Part shown: in pieces, positions 9,287-17,067 of the stretch | How the letters are laid out: every line of letters starts with the position of its first letter | How positions within the stretch are numbered: position 1 is the first letter of the stretch | Assembly: GCF_022533585.1 (NCBI RefSeq) | Contig: NZ_CP092827.1 | Location: 1,714,001-1,778,000 of the forward strand | DNA length: 64,000 nt | Direction: 5' to 3' | Source: Pseudomonas sp. LS.1a | GTDB lineage: Bacteria; Pseudomonadota; Gammaproteobacteria; Pseudomonadales; Pseudomonadaceae | Position numbers and translations under genes: made by a program | The notes under the pieces: generated by a model | The model's input: only the letters and a program-made list of their open reading frames with translations | What the model was told of the DNA's origin: nothing | Database searches by the model: none

Positions 9287-10498
9287 TCAGACCCGCGCCG
9301 CGGTAACCGCAGCCGAGCCCCAGGTGGTGCGCCAGCGCTGTTTCACGCCGTGCAGGCCGAACCAGGCCAGCAAGCCCAGGCTGGCGAACAGCCACAGCCC
9401 CAGTTGGTAGTCGCCGGTGTGCTGCTTGATGGTGCCAAGCCCGGCCGCCAGCAGGAAGCCTCCGATGCCGCCGGCCATGCCGATCAGCCCGGTCATCACC
9501 CCGATCTCCTGGCGGAAGCGTTGCGGCACCAGCTGGAACACCGCGCCATTGCCGGCGCCCAGGCCGAGCATGGCGCTGATGAACAGCGCCAGTGCGGCGG
9601 CTGCGCTGGGCAGGTTGAAGCCGACCGCCGCGATGCAGATGGCTGCCACGCTGTACATGCCCAGCAGGGTGCGGATGCCGCCGAAGCGGTCGGCCAAGGC
9701 GCCGCCGAGTGGGCGCATCAGGCTGCCGGCGAACACGCAGGCGGCGGTGTAGTAGCCGGCGGTGACCGGGCTCAGGCCATATTGGTCGCTGAAATAGCCG
9801 GGCAGGGCGCTGGCCAGGCCGATGAAGCCACCGAAGGTGACGCTGTAGAAGAACATGAACCACCAGCTGTCACGGTCGCCCAGGGCCTTGAGGTAGTCGG
9901 CCATGGCTTTTGGCTTGGGCCGCTGCGGAGCATTGCGTGCCAGCAGGGCGAATACCACCAGGGCCAGCGACAGCGGGATCAGCGCAAAGCCGAACACATT
10001 GTTCCAGCCAAAGCCTGCAGCCAGCGCCGGGGCCAGCAGGGCGGCGAACACCGTGCCGGAGTTGCCGGCACCGGCAATGCCCATGGCTTTGCCTTGGTGC
10101 TGTGGCGGGTACCACTGCGAGGCCAGCGGCAGTGACACGGCGAACGAAGCGCCGGCAAAGCCGAGAAACACGCCCAGCAGCAGCGCTTGTTCATAGCTAT
10201 GCACGCCCAGGTGCCAGGCAGCGGCGAGGGCGACGATGACTACCACCTGGCCGATCAACCCGGCGGTCTTGGGCGACAGGCGGTCGACCAGCACACCCAT
10301 GGCGAAGCGCAGCACCGCCCCGGCCAGGATCGGCGTGGCCACCATCAGGCCCCGTTGTTGTGCGCTCAGTTGCAGATCGGCGGCAATTTGCACTGCCAGT
10401 GGGCCAAGCAGGTACCAGACCATGAAGCTGAGGTCGAAGTACAGGAACGCGGCGAACAGCGTGGGCACATGCCCGGATTTCCAGAAGCTGGTACTCAT
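9287..10498 (-). CDS. nasA: Nitrate/nitrite transporter NasA (MFS, NarK type)
   Basis: This 403-residue major-facilitator protein has about twelve membrane helices. It contains the nitrate-porter glycine signatures MGIAGAGNSGTVFAAL in the fifth helix region and TGLIGMAGGIGGFLLAAGLG in the eleventh, separating NarK/NasA proteins from other MFS members. The single-unit length and the operon indicate nitrate uptake for assimilation. The start is ATG at 10498, with GAGGTG five bases upstream; the longer frame lacks a ribosome-binding site and would run into the leader terminator. Expression is probably controlled by the sigma-54-type promoter and the ANTAR-type attenuator described at 10530-10647. 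Confidence 0.94.
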   Translation of the reverse strand: MSTSFWKSGHVPTLFAAFLYFDLSFMVWYLLGPLAVQIAADLQLSAQQRGLMVATPILAGAVLRFAMGVLVDRLSPKTAGLIGQVVVIVALAAAWHLGVHSYEQALLLGVFLGFAGASFAVSLPLASQWYPPQHQGKAMGIAGAGNSGTVFAALLAPALAAGFGWNNVFGFALIPLSLALVVFALLARNAPQRPKPKAMADYLKALGDRDSWWFMFFYSVTFGGFIGLASALPGYFSDQYGLSPVTAGYYTAACVFAGSLMRPLGGALADRFGGIRTLLGMYSVAAICIAAVGFNLPSAAAALALFISAMLGLGAGNGAVFQLVPQRFRQEIGVMTGLIGMAGGIGGFLLAAGLGTIKQHTGDYQLGLWLFASLGLLAWFGLHGVKQRWRTTWGSAAVTAARV

Positions 10499-10529
10499 CG
10501 AACACCTCACTCGGCAATGCAGCGGAACG

Positions 10530-10581
10530 AAAAAGACGCCGCTACCCGCTCCACGGGGGTGGAGGGGAGAGCGACGTCTTT
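10530..10581 (-). terminator. Leader (attenuator) terminator of nasA
   Basis: On the minus strand AAAGACGUCGCU pairs with AGCGGCGUCUUU (one G-U pair), followed by UUUUUCGUU. It lies 31-83 bases before the nasA start codon, so it would stop transcription unless antitermination occurs. Its 5' arm shares bases with the second ANTAR-type hairpin. Confidence 0.85.
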
Positions 10582-10617
10582 GTCGGGGATTAAGTGGGGC
10601 AACCGCCGTTGGCTACC
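10572..10617 (-). promoter_or_regulatory. Two-hairpin ANTAR (NasT) target in nasA leader RNA
   Basis: First hairpin (10598-10617): stem GGUAGCC/GGUUGCC with hexaloop AACGGC. Second hairpin (10572-10585): stem CGAC/GUCG with hexaloop AAAGAC. Both loops have A at position 1 and G at position 4, the established recognition pattern of ANTAR-domain antiterminators. The linker is 12 nt. The second hairpin uses bases of the terminator's 5' arm, so the two structures exclude one another. Confidence 0.8.
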
Positions 10618-10631
10618 GGTGATATTTGTTC

Positions 10632-10647
10632 AGCAAGAGATGGGCCA
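10632..10647 (-). promoter_or_regulatory. Sigma-54 promoter for nasA
   Basis: The minus strand reads TGGCCC-N5-TTGCT, against the sigma-54 consensus TGGCAC-N5-TTGCW: the GG and GC doublets and their 10-base spacing are intact. The predicted transcript start is near 10621, just ahead of the two leader hairpins, and downstream of nasT. Confidence 0.65.
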
Positions 10648-10678
10648 ACTCAAGACATGGGGCAACTGTTGGCAGAGG

Positions 10679-10719
10679 CTGGCATGACATTTTTGTTGCC
10701 TGTGAAAGTCTCATGCCAG
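10679..10719. repeat. Inverted repeat between nasT and the nasA promoter
   Basis: CTGGCATGA (10679-10687) and TCATGCCAG (10711-10719) are perfect 9-base arms with a 23-base centre. It could be an activator site upstream of the sigma-54 promoter or a 3' hairpin of the nasST message; there is no T tract on the nasST strand. Confidence 0.5.
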
Positions 10720-10724
10720 TCCCG

Positions 10725-11300
10725 TCACCCCAGCATCTCGTGCATGGCAATGATCTGCTCGGCCACCTGGATCAGCTTCTGCTGCCGGCTCATGGCCTGG
10801 CGGCGCATCAGGGTGTAGGCCTGCTCTTCGTTGCAGTCCTTCATCTTCATCAGCAAACCCTTGGCCTGCTCGATGCGCTTGCGCTCGGCCAGTTGCTGGT
10901 CGCGAGCAAGCAGCTGCGCCTTCAGCGCCTGGTCACTTTCGAAACGCGCCATGGCCACGTCCAGGATCGGCTGCAGCCGCGCGGCATGGATGCCTTCGAC
11001 AATGTAGGCGCTGACCCCCGCCTGGATCGCCTGGCGCATCACCCCGGGGTCGTGCTCGTCGGTGAACAGCACGATGGGCCGCGGCTGGTCACGGCTGACC
11101 AGCACCACCTGTTCCATCACATCGCGGTCTGGTGAATCGGTATCGATCAGCACTACGTCCGGGCGCACCGTTTCGACGCAGGCGGGCAGGTCGATGGTCA
11201 GGTCTGGCGCTTCGATGACCTCGAAGCCGGCCTCGCTCAATGCCGCCTTGAGGCGGCCGAGTTTGCTCCGGGTGTCGTCGATCAGCAGGATGCGCAACAT
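10725..11300 (-). CDS. nasT: NasT, nitrate-responsive ANTAR antiterminator
   Basis: This 191-residue protein has an N-terminal receiver-like domain (LRILLIDDTRSKLGRL, VVLIDTDSPDRD, VLFTDEHDPGVM) and a C-terminal ANTAR RNA-binding domain (about 130-185: RKRIEQAKGLLMKMKDCNEEQAYTLMRR split over two helices, then LIQVAEQII). In Pseudomonas and Azotobacter NasT binds leader RNA and lets polymerase read through a terminator when nitrate frees it from NasS. The start is ATG at 11300; the long upstream extension of the frame lies inside nasS. It follows nasS by 11 bases. Confidence 0.95.
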   Translation of the reverse strand: MLRILLIDDTRSKLGRLKAALSEAGFEVIEAPDLTIDLPACVETVRPDVVLIDTDSPDRDVMEQVVLVSRDQPRPIVLFTDEHDPGVMRQAIQAGVSAYIVEGIHAARLQPILDVAMARFESDQALKAQLLARDQQLAERKRIEQAKGLLMKMKDCNEEQAYTLMRRQAMSRQQKLIQVAEQIIAMHEMLG

Positions 11301-11311
11301 GGTGGTCCCCC

Positions 11312-12526
11312 TCACGCGCCGACACGGGCATCGGGCAGGTCGCCCAGGGCATGCAGGCTGAAACTGCGGGCATAACCGTAGGGGTCGCTGCCGTCCCAGC
11401 GGTTGCCGTCGATCAACAGGCTGCTGCGCATCGGCTGCTCGGGGCAGGCCACGCCCAGGCTTTGCGCTGCCTCGCCATAGAGTGCCAACTGCTGGACCTG
11501 GCGTGCCACGCCGAGATAGTCGGGGTCTTCGCGCAGCAGGCCCCAGCGGCGGAACTGGGTCATGAACCACATGCCGTCGGACAGGTACGGCAGGTTGGCC
11601 CGGCCGTGGTCGTGCAGGCGCAGGGCGTGCGGATCTTGCCAGTGGTTGCCCAGGCCATCGTGATAGCTGCCGAGCAGGCGCGGTTCGATACTCGCCAGCG
11701 GGGTGTCCAGGTAGGCGCTGCCGCTGAGCAGTTGCGCAGTGCTGCGGCGGTTTTCCGGGCTTTGCTCAATGAAGCGGCTGGCCGCGAGGACCGCCTTGAT
11801 CAGCGCGCGGGCGCTGTTGGGGTATTGTTCGGTGAAGGTGCGGGCGCAGGCCAGGACCTTTTCCGGGTGGTCCGGCCAGATCGACTGGCTGGTGGCCAGG
11901 GTGAAGCCTTGGCCCGTGGCCACTGCATCGGCGGCCCAGGGTTCGCCCACGCAGAAGCCGTCGATGCGCCCGGCCTGGATATGCGCGGCCATTTGCGCCG
12001 GCGGCACCACCACGCTGTCGACATCGCGCAGTGGGTGGATGCCCTGGCTGGCCAGCCAGTAATACAGCCACATGGCGTGGGTGCCGGTGGGGAAGGTCTG
12101 GGCGAAGGTGAGGCGTGCGCCATGCTGGTGCACCAGGCGCGCCAATGCTTCAGGGTTGGTCACGCCTTTGCGTTGCAGGGCCGGGGACAGGTTGATGGCC
12201 TGGGCGTTCTGGTTCAGCCCCATGAGCACGGCCATGGCACTGGCCGGTACACCGCCGATGCCCAGGTGCACGGCGTAGACCAGGCCATACAGGCAGTGCG
12301 CGGCATCCAGCTCGCCGCTGACCAGCTTGTCGCGCAGCCCGGCCCAGGAACCCTGGCGCTTGAGGTTGAGGGTAAGGCCGTGCTGCTGGGCGAAGCCCTG
12401 GGTGGCGGCGACTACCACCGAGGCGCAGTCGGTCAGGGCCATGTAGCCGATGTTCAGGCTGGGCTTTTCCGGCGCGTCGCTGCCGTTGACCCAGGCCAGG
12501 GGCGTTGCTCGGGGTACAGTGTTCAC
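11312..12526 (-). CDS. nasS: NasS, cytoplasmic nitrate sensor (NrtA/CmpA family)
   Basis: This 404-residue solute-binding-fold protein of the nitrate/sulphonate-binding (NrtA/SsuA) family starts [28 protein letters not shown] and lacks a signal peptide, which fits NasS, a soluble partner that holds NasT inactive without nitrate. GTG at 12526 was chosen because GAGGA lies seven bases upstream; an in-frame ATG at 12595 has no such site and overlaps the REP element. Other family segments are [27 protein letters not shown] and [12 protein letters not shown]. It is the first gene of a nasST pair. Confidence 0.93.
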   Translation of the reverse strand: MNTVPRATPLAWVNGSDAPEKPSLNIGYMALTDCASVVVAATQGFAQQHGLTLNLKRQGSWAGLRDKLVSGELDAAHCLYGLVYAVHLGIGGVPASAMAVLMGLNQNAQAINLSPALQRKGVTNPEALARLVHQHGARLTFAQTFPTGTHAMWLYYWLASQGIHPLRDVDSVVVPPAQMAAHIQAGRIDGFCVGEPWAADAVATGQGFTLATSQSIWPDHPEKVLACARTFTEQYPNSARALIKAVLAASRFIEQSPENRRSTAQLLSGSAYLDTPLASIEPRLLGSYHDGLGNHWQDPHALRLHDHGRANLPYLSDGMWFMTQFRRWGLLREDPDYLGVARQVQQLALYGEAAQSLGVACPEQPMRSSLLIDGNRWDGSDPYGYARSFSLHALGDLPDARVGA

Positions 12527-12592
12527 AAGGTTCCTCGCCCGTACTGATAAGGCTGTGGGCTTCTTCGGTGCAACCGATGTGCCATCTGGCTT

Positions 12593-12680
12593 CATCGCCG
12601 GTAAGCCAGCTCCCGCAGGTACAGCGCAGGTTTCAGCCCTTGTGTTGTCCCTGTGGGAGCCGGCTTGCCGGCGATGGGCT
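12593..12680. repeat. Variant REP pair (GCCGG-type)
   Basis: TCGCCGGTAAGCCAGCTCCC and GGGAGCCGGCTTGCCGGCGA face each other. This is the variant REP family (CCGGC...GCCGG) rather than the CGCGGG type, lying between the divergent nasS and pyrD genes. Confidence 0.75.
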
Positions 12681-12764
12681 GCGCAGCAGCCCCACGATTT
12701 GCTGTCATGCCAGCCCCACGCTGGCTATAATCGCCCCCTCACTCACCCCGAGCCTTGCCCGCCC

Positions 12765-13787
12765 ATGTATACCCTGGCCCGCCAGCTGCTGTTCAAGCTT
12801 TCCCCGGAAACCTCCCACGACCTGTCCCTGGACCTGATCGGCGCCGGTGGCCGTCTCGGCCTCAACGGCATGCTGTGCAAGCAGCCGGCGGCTTTGCCGG
12901 TTACGGTCATGGGCTTGAACTTCGCCAACCCGGTGGGCCTGGCGGCCGGCCTGGACAAGAACGGCGCGGCCATCGACGGTTTCGCCCAGCTGGGCTTCGG
13001 CTTCGTCGAAATCGGCACCGTCACCCCGCGCCCGCAGCCGGGCAACCCCAAGCCACGGCTGTTCCGCCTGCCGGAGGCTACGGCCATCATCAACCGCATG
13101 GGCTTCAACAACCTGGGCGTTGATCACCTGCTTGGCCGGGTGCGGGCTGCGCGTTACAACGGCGTGCTGGGCATCAACATCGGCAAGAATTTCGACACTC
13201 CGGTGGAGCGTGCCGTCGATGACTACCTGATCTGCCTGGACAAGGTGTACACCGCCGCCAGCTACATCACGGTCAACGTCAGTTCGCCAAACACCCCGGG
13301 CCTGCGCAGTCTGCAGTTCGGCGATTCGCTCAAGCAGTTGCTCGATGCCCTGGCCGAGCGCCGCGAGCAGCTGGCCGGCACGCATGGCAAGCGCGTGCCG
13401 CTGGCAATCAAGATTGCCCCGGACATGAGCGATGAAGAAACCGCCCTGGTGGCCGCCGCACTGATGGAATCGGGCATGGATGCGGTGATCGCCACCAACA
13501 CCACGCTGGGGCGTGAAGGTGTCGAAGGGCTGCCGTACGGTGGCGAGGCGGGCGGCCTGTCGGGCGCGCCGGTGCTGGAGAAGAGCACCCATATCGTCAA
13601 GGTGCTGGCGGGTGAGCTGGGCGGCAAGCTGCCGATCATTGCCGCGGGTGGCATTACCGAAGGCCGCCATGCCGCCGAGAAAATCGCTGCCGGGGCGAGC
13701 CTGGTGCAGATATACTCCGGCTTCATTTACAAGGGGCCGGCGTTGATTCGCGAGGCGGTGGACGCTATCGCAGCAATGTCCAGGTAA
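12765..13787 (+). CDS. pyrD: Dihydroorotate dehydrogenase (quinone), class 2
   Basis: This 340-residue flavoprotein catalyses the fourth step of pyrimidine synthesis, oxidising dihydroorotate with quinone as acceptor at the inner membrane. Class 2 features are visible: the N-terminal membrane-binding helices ([19 protein letters not shown]), [43 protein letters not shown], the catalytic Ser in [23 protein letters not shown], and the FMN-binding [19 protein letters not shown] and [14 protein letters not shown] good -10, TATAAT, is at 12726-12731; the spacer before it contains GCCAGC-N5-GCTGGC. The start ATG at 12765 gives the normal length. Confidence 0.97.
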   Translation: MYTLARQLLFKLSPETSHDLSLDLIGAGGRLGLNGMLCKQPAALPVTVMGLNFANPVGLAAGLDKNGAAIDGFAQLGFGFVEIGTVTPRPQPGNPKPRLFRLPEATAIINRMGFNNLGVDHLLGRVRAARYNGVLGINIGKNFDTPVERAVDDYLICLDKVYTAASYITVNVSSPNTPGLRSLQFGDSLKQLLDALAERREQLAGTHGKRVPLAIKIAPDMSDEETALVAAALMESGMDAVIATNTTLGREGVEGLPYGGEAGGLSGAPVLEKSTHIVKVLAGELGGKLPIIAAGGITEGRHAAEKIAAGASLVQIYSGFIYKGPALIREAVDAIAAMSR

Positions 13788-13800
13788 CCTGACAGGCCAA

Positions 13801-13891
13801 TGCGCGGGTAAACCCGCTCCTACTGGTATTGCACAGCGCTTGAAGGCAGCAGGGCATCTGTGGGAGCGGGTTTACCCGCGAAAGGGCCGGT
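13801..13891. repeat. REP pair (inverted)
   Basis: CGCGGGTAAACCCGCTCC and its facing complement GGAGCGGGTTTACCCGCG lie between the convergent pyrD and rmf genes. Confidence 0.8.
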
Positions 13892-13917
13892 GCATTTGAT
13901 AACATTTGCCAAGGCAT

Positions 13918-13944
13918 AAAAAAGGGCCCCATCAAGGGGCCCCT
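13918..13944 (-). terminator. Rho-independent terminator of rmf
   Basis: On the minus strand AGGGGCCCC-UUGA-UGGGGCCC forms a strong stem followed by UUUUUU, about 60 bases after the rmf stop. Confidence 0.85.
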
Positions 13945-14003
13945 GGGCCTTCGCCCGCCGCCCGGATAGGGCGTGCATGGTGAATCGAATTCAGTGTCCT
14001 CGT

Positions 14004-14219
14004 TCAGCCAACGGCGTGATTTTCGTTGAGTCTATGGATGCCAGCGGTGCCAGTCATTCCGTCCCAGTTATCACCGCGACCTTCGCGCCAGCCGTTGATC
14101 CAGGCTTGGCGAACAGAAGGAAGATTGAAGGGGCAAAGTTCGCGGGATTTGCCGGTGACCCCGTATTGGTAGCCACGTGAATATGCTCTTTCCAACGGAT
14201 CACGCTTAAGTCTTCTCAT
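14004..14219 (-). CDS. rmf: Ribosome modulation factor
   Basis: This 71-residue basic protein begins MRRLKRDPLERAYSRGYQYG and continues with GKSRELCPF, RQAWINGWREGR, the typical RMF sequence. RMF joins 70S ribosomes into inactive 100S dimers in stationary phase or stress. The usual convergent partner pyrD and the following rlmL match other pseudomonads. A long, strongly folded leader precedes it (see 14258-14347), so control after transcription initiation is likely. Confidence 0.96.
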   Translation of the reverse strand: MRRLKRDPLERAYSRGYQYGVTGKSRELCPFNLPSVRQAWINGWREGRGDNWDGMTGTAGIHRLNENHAVG

Positions 14220-14257
14220 AGGGTGTTGCCCTCACTTGTTGACTGTAATGTCCCGTC

Positions 14258-14347
14258 GGCCTCTCCGAGGCCGGGCAGAGTCTTTCTGCCGGTGTGCGCT
14301 CGCTGCCGGCGTGGCGAGCTGAAAGTGCCACCTCGTTGCGAAGTGGC
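14258..14347 (-). ncRNA. Structured rmf leader (rmf RNA motif)
   Basis: Four hairpins follow each other upstream of rmf: GCCAC/GTGGC (14327-14347), GCTCGC/GCGAGC (14298-14319), GGCAGA/TCTGCC (14274-14290) and GGCCTC/GAGGCC (14258-14272). A conserved 'rmf' RNA motif has been reported upstream of rmf in Pseudomonas; location and structure fit it, but I could not compare against the covariance model. Confidence 0.65.
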
Positions 14348-14653
14348 CTGAGACCAGTTCTATCGAATGCGAGTCACGGTGTGAATGATCGATTTGTCAT
14401 AAGCACGTAACCTTTCCAAGGGTGAGGGGATAAGTAAATAAATGCGACTCAACCTTGTTTAGCGTTGAGCCCGCTATGATCGGGGTTTGCCGATCATTGA
14501 CGTCATTTCGCCAGCGGTGCTTGCAGATGACAGAAATAATTTGAAATGCGACGAAGGGTCACATCGGCCCCGGTATCGCCAGAATTTTTCGTACTGCCTG
14601 ATGATCTAAGCTGTCTTTGCCACTGGGCCAAGCGCAGATCGGTCAGGCGGCCC

Positions 14654-14748
14654 GGCCTTTCATCGCGCACTCGCGTGCCGGGAAAGGCCACCCGCACGCC
14701 TGCTGGAAAGGTGTGCGGGCAAACATCGCGGGGTGATGCGTTGCCCCG
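14654..14748 (+). other. Three consecutive hairpins ahead of rlmL
   Basis: GGCCTTTC/GAAAGGCC (14654-14689), CCCGCACGCC/GGTGTGCGGG (14691-14719, 9-base loop) and CGGGG/CCCCG (14729-14748) are packed into 95 bases ending 32 bases before the rlmL ATG. TATGAT at about 14475 could be the -10 of the rlmL promoter, placing all three in its 5' untranslated RNA. The remaining gap between the rmf leader and this element (about 14350-14650) also has a GATCGG/CCGATC hairpin at about 14478-14495 and no other recognisable feature. Confidence 0.45.
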
Positions 14749-14780
14749 TCAGTCAAATAGCCCAAGGCGCTGGATTACTC

Positions 14781-16973
14781 ATGTCGGACCGTTTCGAACT
14801 TTACCTCACTTGCCCCAAAGGCCTTGAAGGCCTGCTTGCCGAAGAGGCCCGGGGCCTCGGCCTGGACGACGTGCGTGAGCACACCTCGGCCATTCGCGGC
14901 GCCGCCGACATGGAAACCGCGTACCGCCTGTGCCTGTGGTCACGCTTGGCCAACCGAGTGCTGCTGGTACTCAAGCGCTTCTCCATGAAGAACGCCGACG
15001 ACCTCTACGACGGTGTGCATGCGGTCGACTGGGCCGATCACCTGGCAGCCGACGGCACCCTGGCGGTGGAGTTCAGCGGTCATGGTTCGGGCATCGACAA
15101 CACCCACTTCGGTGCGCTGAAGGTCAAGGATGCGATTGTCGACAAGCTGCGCAACCGCGAAGGCCTGCGCCCATCGGTGGAAAAGATCGACCCTGATGTG
15201 CGCGTGCACCTGCGCCTGGACCGTGGCGAAGCCATTCTGTCCCTCGACCTCTCCGGGCACAGCCTGCACCAGCGTGGTTACCGCCTGCAGCAAGGCGCCG
15301 CGCCGCTGAAGGAAAACCTGGCGGCGGCAGTACTGATCCGCGCCGGCTGGCCGCGCATTGCCGCTGAAGGTGGCGCACTGGCCGACCCGATGTGCGGTGT
15401 GGGTACCTTCCTGGTCGAAGCGGCGATGATCGCTGCCGATATCGCGCCCAACCTCAAGCGTGAACGCTGGGGCTTCAGTGCCTGGCTCGGCCATGTGCCG
15501 GCGTTGTGGCGCAAGGTGCATGACGAAGCGCAGGCGCGGGCACAGGCCGGCCTGGCCAAGCCACCGCTGTGGATCCGTGGCTACGAGGCCGACCCGCGGC
15601 TGATCCAGCCAGGCCGCAACAACGTCGAGCGTGCCGGCCTGGGCGACTGGGTGAAGATCTACCAGGGCGAGGTCAGCACCTTCGAGCCGCGCCCGGACCA
15701 GAACCAGAAAGGCCTGGTCATCAGCAACCCGCCCTATGGCGAGCGCCTGGGTGATGAAGCCAGCCTGCTGTACCTCTACCAGAACCTCGGCGAGCGCCTG
15801 CGCCAGGCCTGCATGGGCTGGGAGGCGGCGGTGTTCACCGGCGCGCCGCAGCTGGGCAAGCGCATGGGTATTCGCAGCCACAAGCAGTATGCATTCTGGA
15901 ACGGCGCCTTGCCGTGCAAGCTGCTGCTGTTCAAGGTGCAGCCTGACCAGTTCGTCACCGGCGAGCGCCGCGAGGCGCAGCCTGAAGGCGCGGAAATCCG
16001 CCAGCAGGCAGCGCTGGCCAGCGAGCCGGCGCGCCTGTCGGAAGGGGCGCAGATGTTCGCCAACCGCCTGCAGAAAAACCTCAGGCAACTGGGCAAGTGG
16101 GCTCGCCGCGAGCAGGTCGATTGCTACCGCTTGTACGATGCCGACATGCCCGAGTATGCCCTGGCGGTCGACCTGTACCAGGACTGGGTGCACGTACAGG
16201 AATACGCCGCGCCACGTTCGGTCGACCCGGACAAGGCCCAGGCGCGCCTGCTCGACGCGCTGGCAGCGATCCCGCAGGCCCTGGGCATTGCGCCGCAGCG
16301 TGTGGTGCTCAAGCGTCGCGAGCGGCAGAGCGGCACGCGCCAGTACGAGCGCCAGGCTACCGAGGGCCGCTTCCAGGAAGTGAGCGAAGGTGGCGTCAAG
16401 CTGCTGGTCAACCTCACCGACTACCTCGATACCGGCCTGTTCCTCGACCATCGCCCGATGCGCATGCGCATCCAGCGCGAAGCCGCTGGCAAGCGCTTCC
16501 TCAACCTGTTCTGCTACACCGCCACGGCCACCGTGCATGCAGCCAAGGGTGGCGCGCGCAGCACCACCAGCGTCGACCTGTCGAAAACCTACCTGGACTG
16601 GGCGCGGCGAAACCTGGCGCTCAATGGCTTCTCCGAGCGCAACCGCCTGGAGCAGGGCGATGTGATGGCCTGGCTGGAAGGCAACCGCGACAGCTACGAC
16701 CTGATCTTCATCGACCCGCCGACCTTCTCCAACTCCAAGCGCATGGAAGGCGTGTTCGACGTGCAGCGTGACCACGTGCAACTGCTGGACCTGGCCATGG
16801 CCCGACTGGCGCCCGGTGGCGTGCTGTACTTCTCCAACAACTTCCGCAAGTTCCAGCTGGACGAGCACCTGATGGCACGTTACGCGGTGGAGGAAATCAC
16901 GGCCCAGACGCTGGACCCCGACTTCGCCCGCAATAACCGCATCCATCGGGCCTGGCGTTTGCAGCTTCGGTGA
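14781..16973 (+). CDS. rlmL: Bifunctional 23S rRNA methyltransferase RlmKL (m2G2445 and m7G2069)
   Basis: This 730-residue fusion enzyme acts on helix 74 of 23S rRNA. The N-terminal part has a THUMP domain (about 45-155) and the RlmL methyltransferase with LADPMCGVGTFLVEAAMIA and VISNPPYGERLG, the NPPY motif of guanine-N2 methylases. The C-terminal RlmK part (about 430-730) has FLNLFCYTATATVHAAKGGA and DLIFIDPPTFSNSKRM. Start ATG at 14781 gives MSDRFELYLTCPKG, the usual start; upstream codons belong to the folded leader. It is a single gene followed by a cyclase gene 94 bases on. Confidence 0.97.
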   Translation: MSDRFELYLTCPKGLEGLLAEEARGLGLDDVREHTSAIRGAADMETAYRLCLWSRLANRVLLVLKRFSMKNADDLYDGVHAVDWADHLAADGTLAVEFSGHGSGIDNTHFGALKVKDAIVDKLRNREGLRPSVEKIDPDVRVHLRLDRGEAILSLDLSGHSLHQRGYRLQQGAAPLKENLAAAVLIRAGWPRIAAEGGALADPMCGVGTFLVEAAMIAADIAPNLKRERWGFSAWLGHVPALWRKVHDEAQARAQAGLAKPPLWIRGYEADPRLIQPGRNNVERAGLGDWVKIYQGEVSTFEPRPDQNQKGLVISNPPYGERLGDEASLLYLYQNLGERLRQACMGWEAAVFTGAPQLGKRMGIRSHKQYAFWNGALPCKLLLFKVQPDQFVTGERREAQPEGAEIRQQAALASEPARLSEGAQMFANRLQKNLRQLGKWARREQVDCYRLYDADMPEYALAVDLYQDWVHVQEYAAPRSVDPDKAQARLLDALAAIPQALGIAPQRVVLKRRERQSGTRQYERQATEGRFQEVSEGGVKLLVNLTDYLDTGLFLDHRPMRMRIQREAAGKRFLNLFCYTATATVHAAKGGARSTTSVDLSKTYLDWARRNLALNGFSERNRLEQGDVMAWLEGNRDSYDLIFIDPPTFSNSKRMEGVFDVQRDHVQLLDLAMARLAPGGVLYFSNNFRKFQLDEHLMARYAVEEITAQTLDPDFARNNRIHRAWRLQLR

Positions 16974-17067
16974 GGCGACGAGGTACATTGCGCGGCTAAT
17001 GGCCAATAGCTATAACTGAGGGCAGGGCAAGATAATCCGCAGGACGCTGACGTGACGAGATGGGTGT

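Noticed and set aside
8471..10135. Plus-strand open frame of 554 codons opposite the kinase and nasA genes
   Set aside because: It crosses two recognised genes and the gap between them; composition is Gln/Ala/Gly-rich as expected of an antisense shadow.
10702..10718. Second sigma-54-like site, TGGCAT-N5-TTTC, upstream of nasA
   Set aside because: The essential G of the -12 GC is missing; the site at 10632-10647 fits far better.
14940..17006. Minus-strand open frame of 688 codons opposite rlmL
   Set aside because: It mirrors a well-supported gene; long antisense frames are common at this GC content, and its His/Gln/Val-rich composition matches no family.
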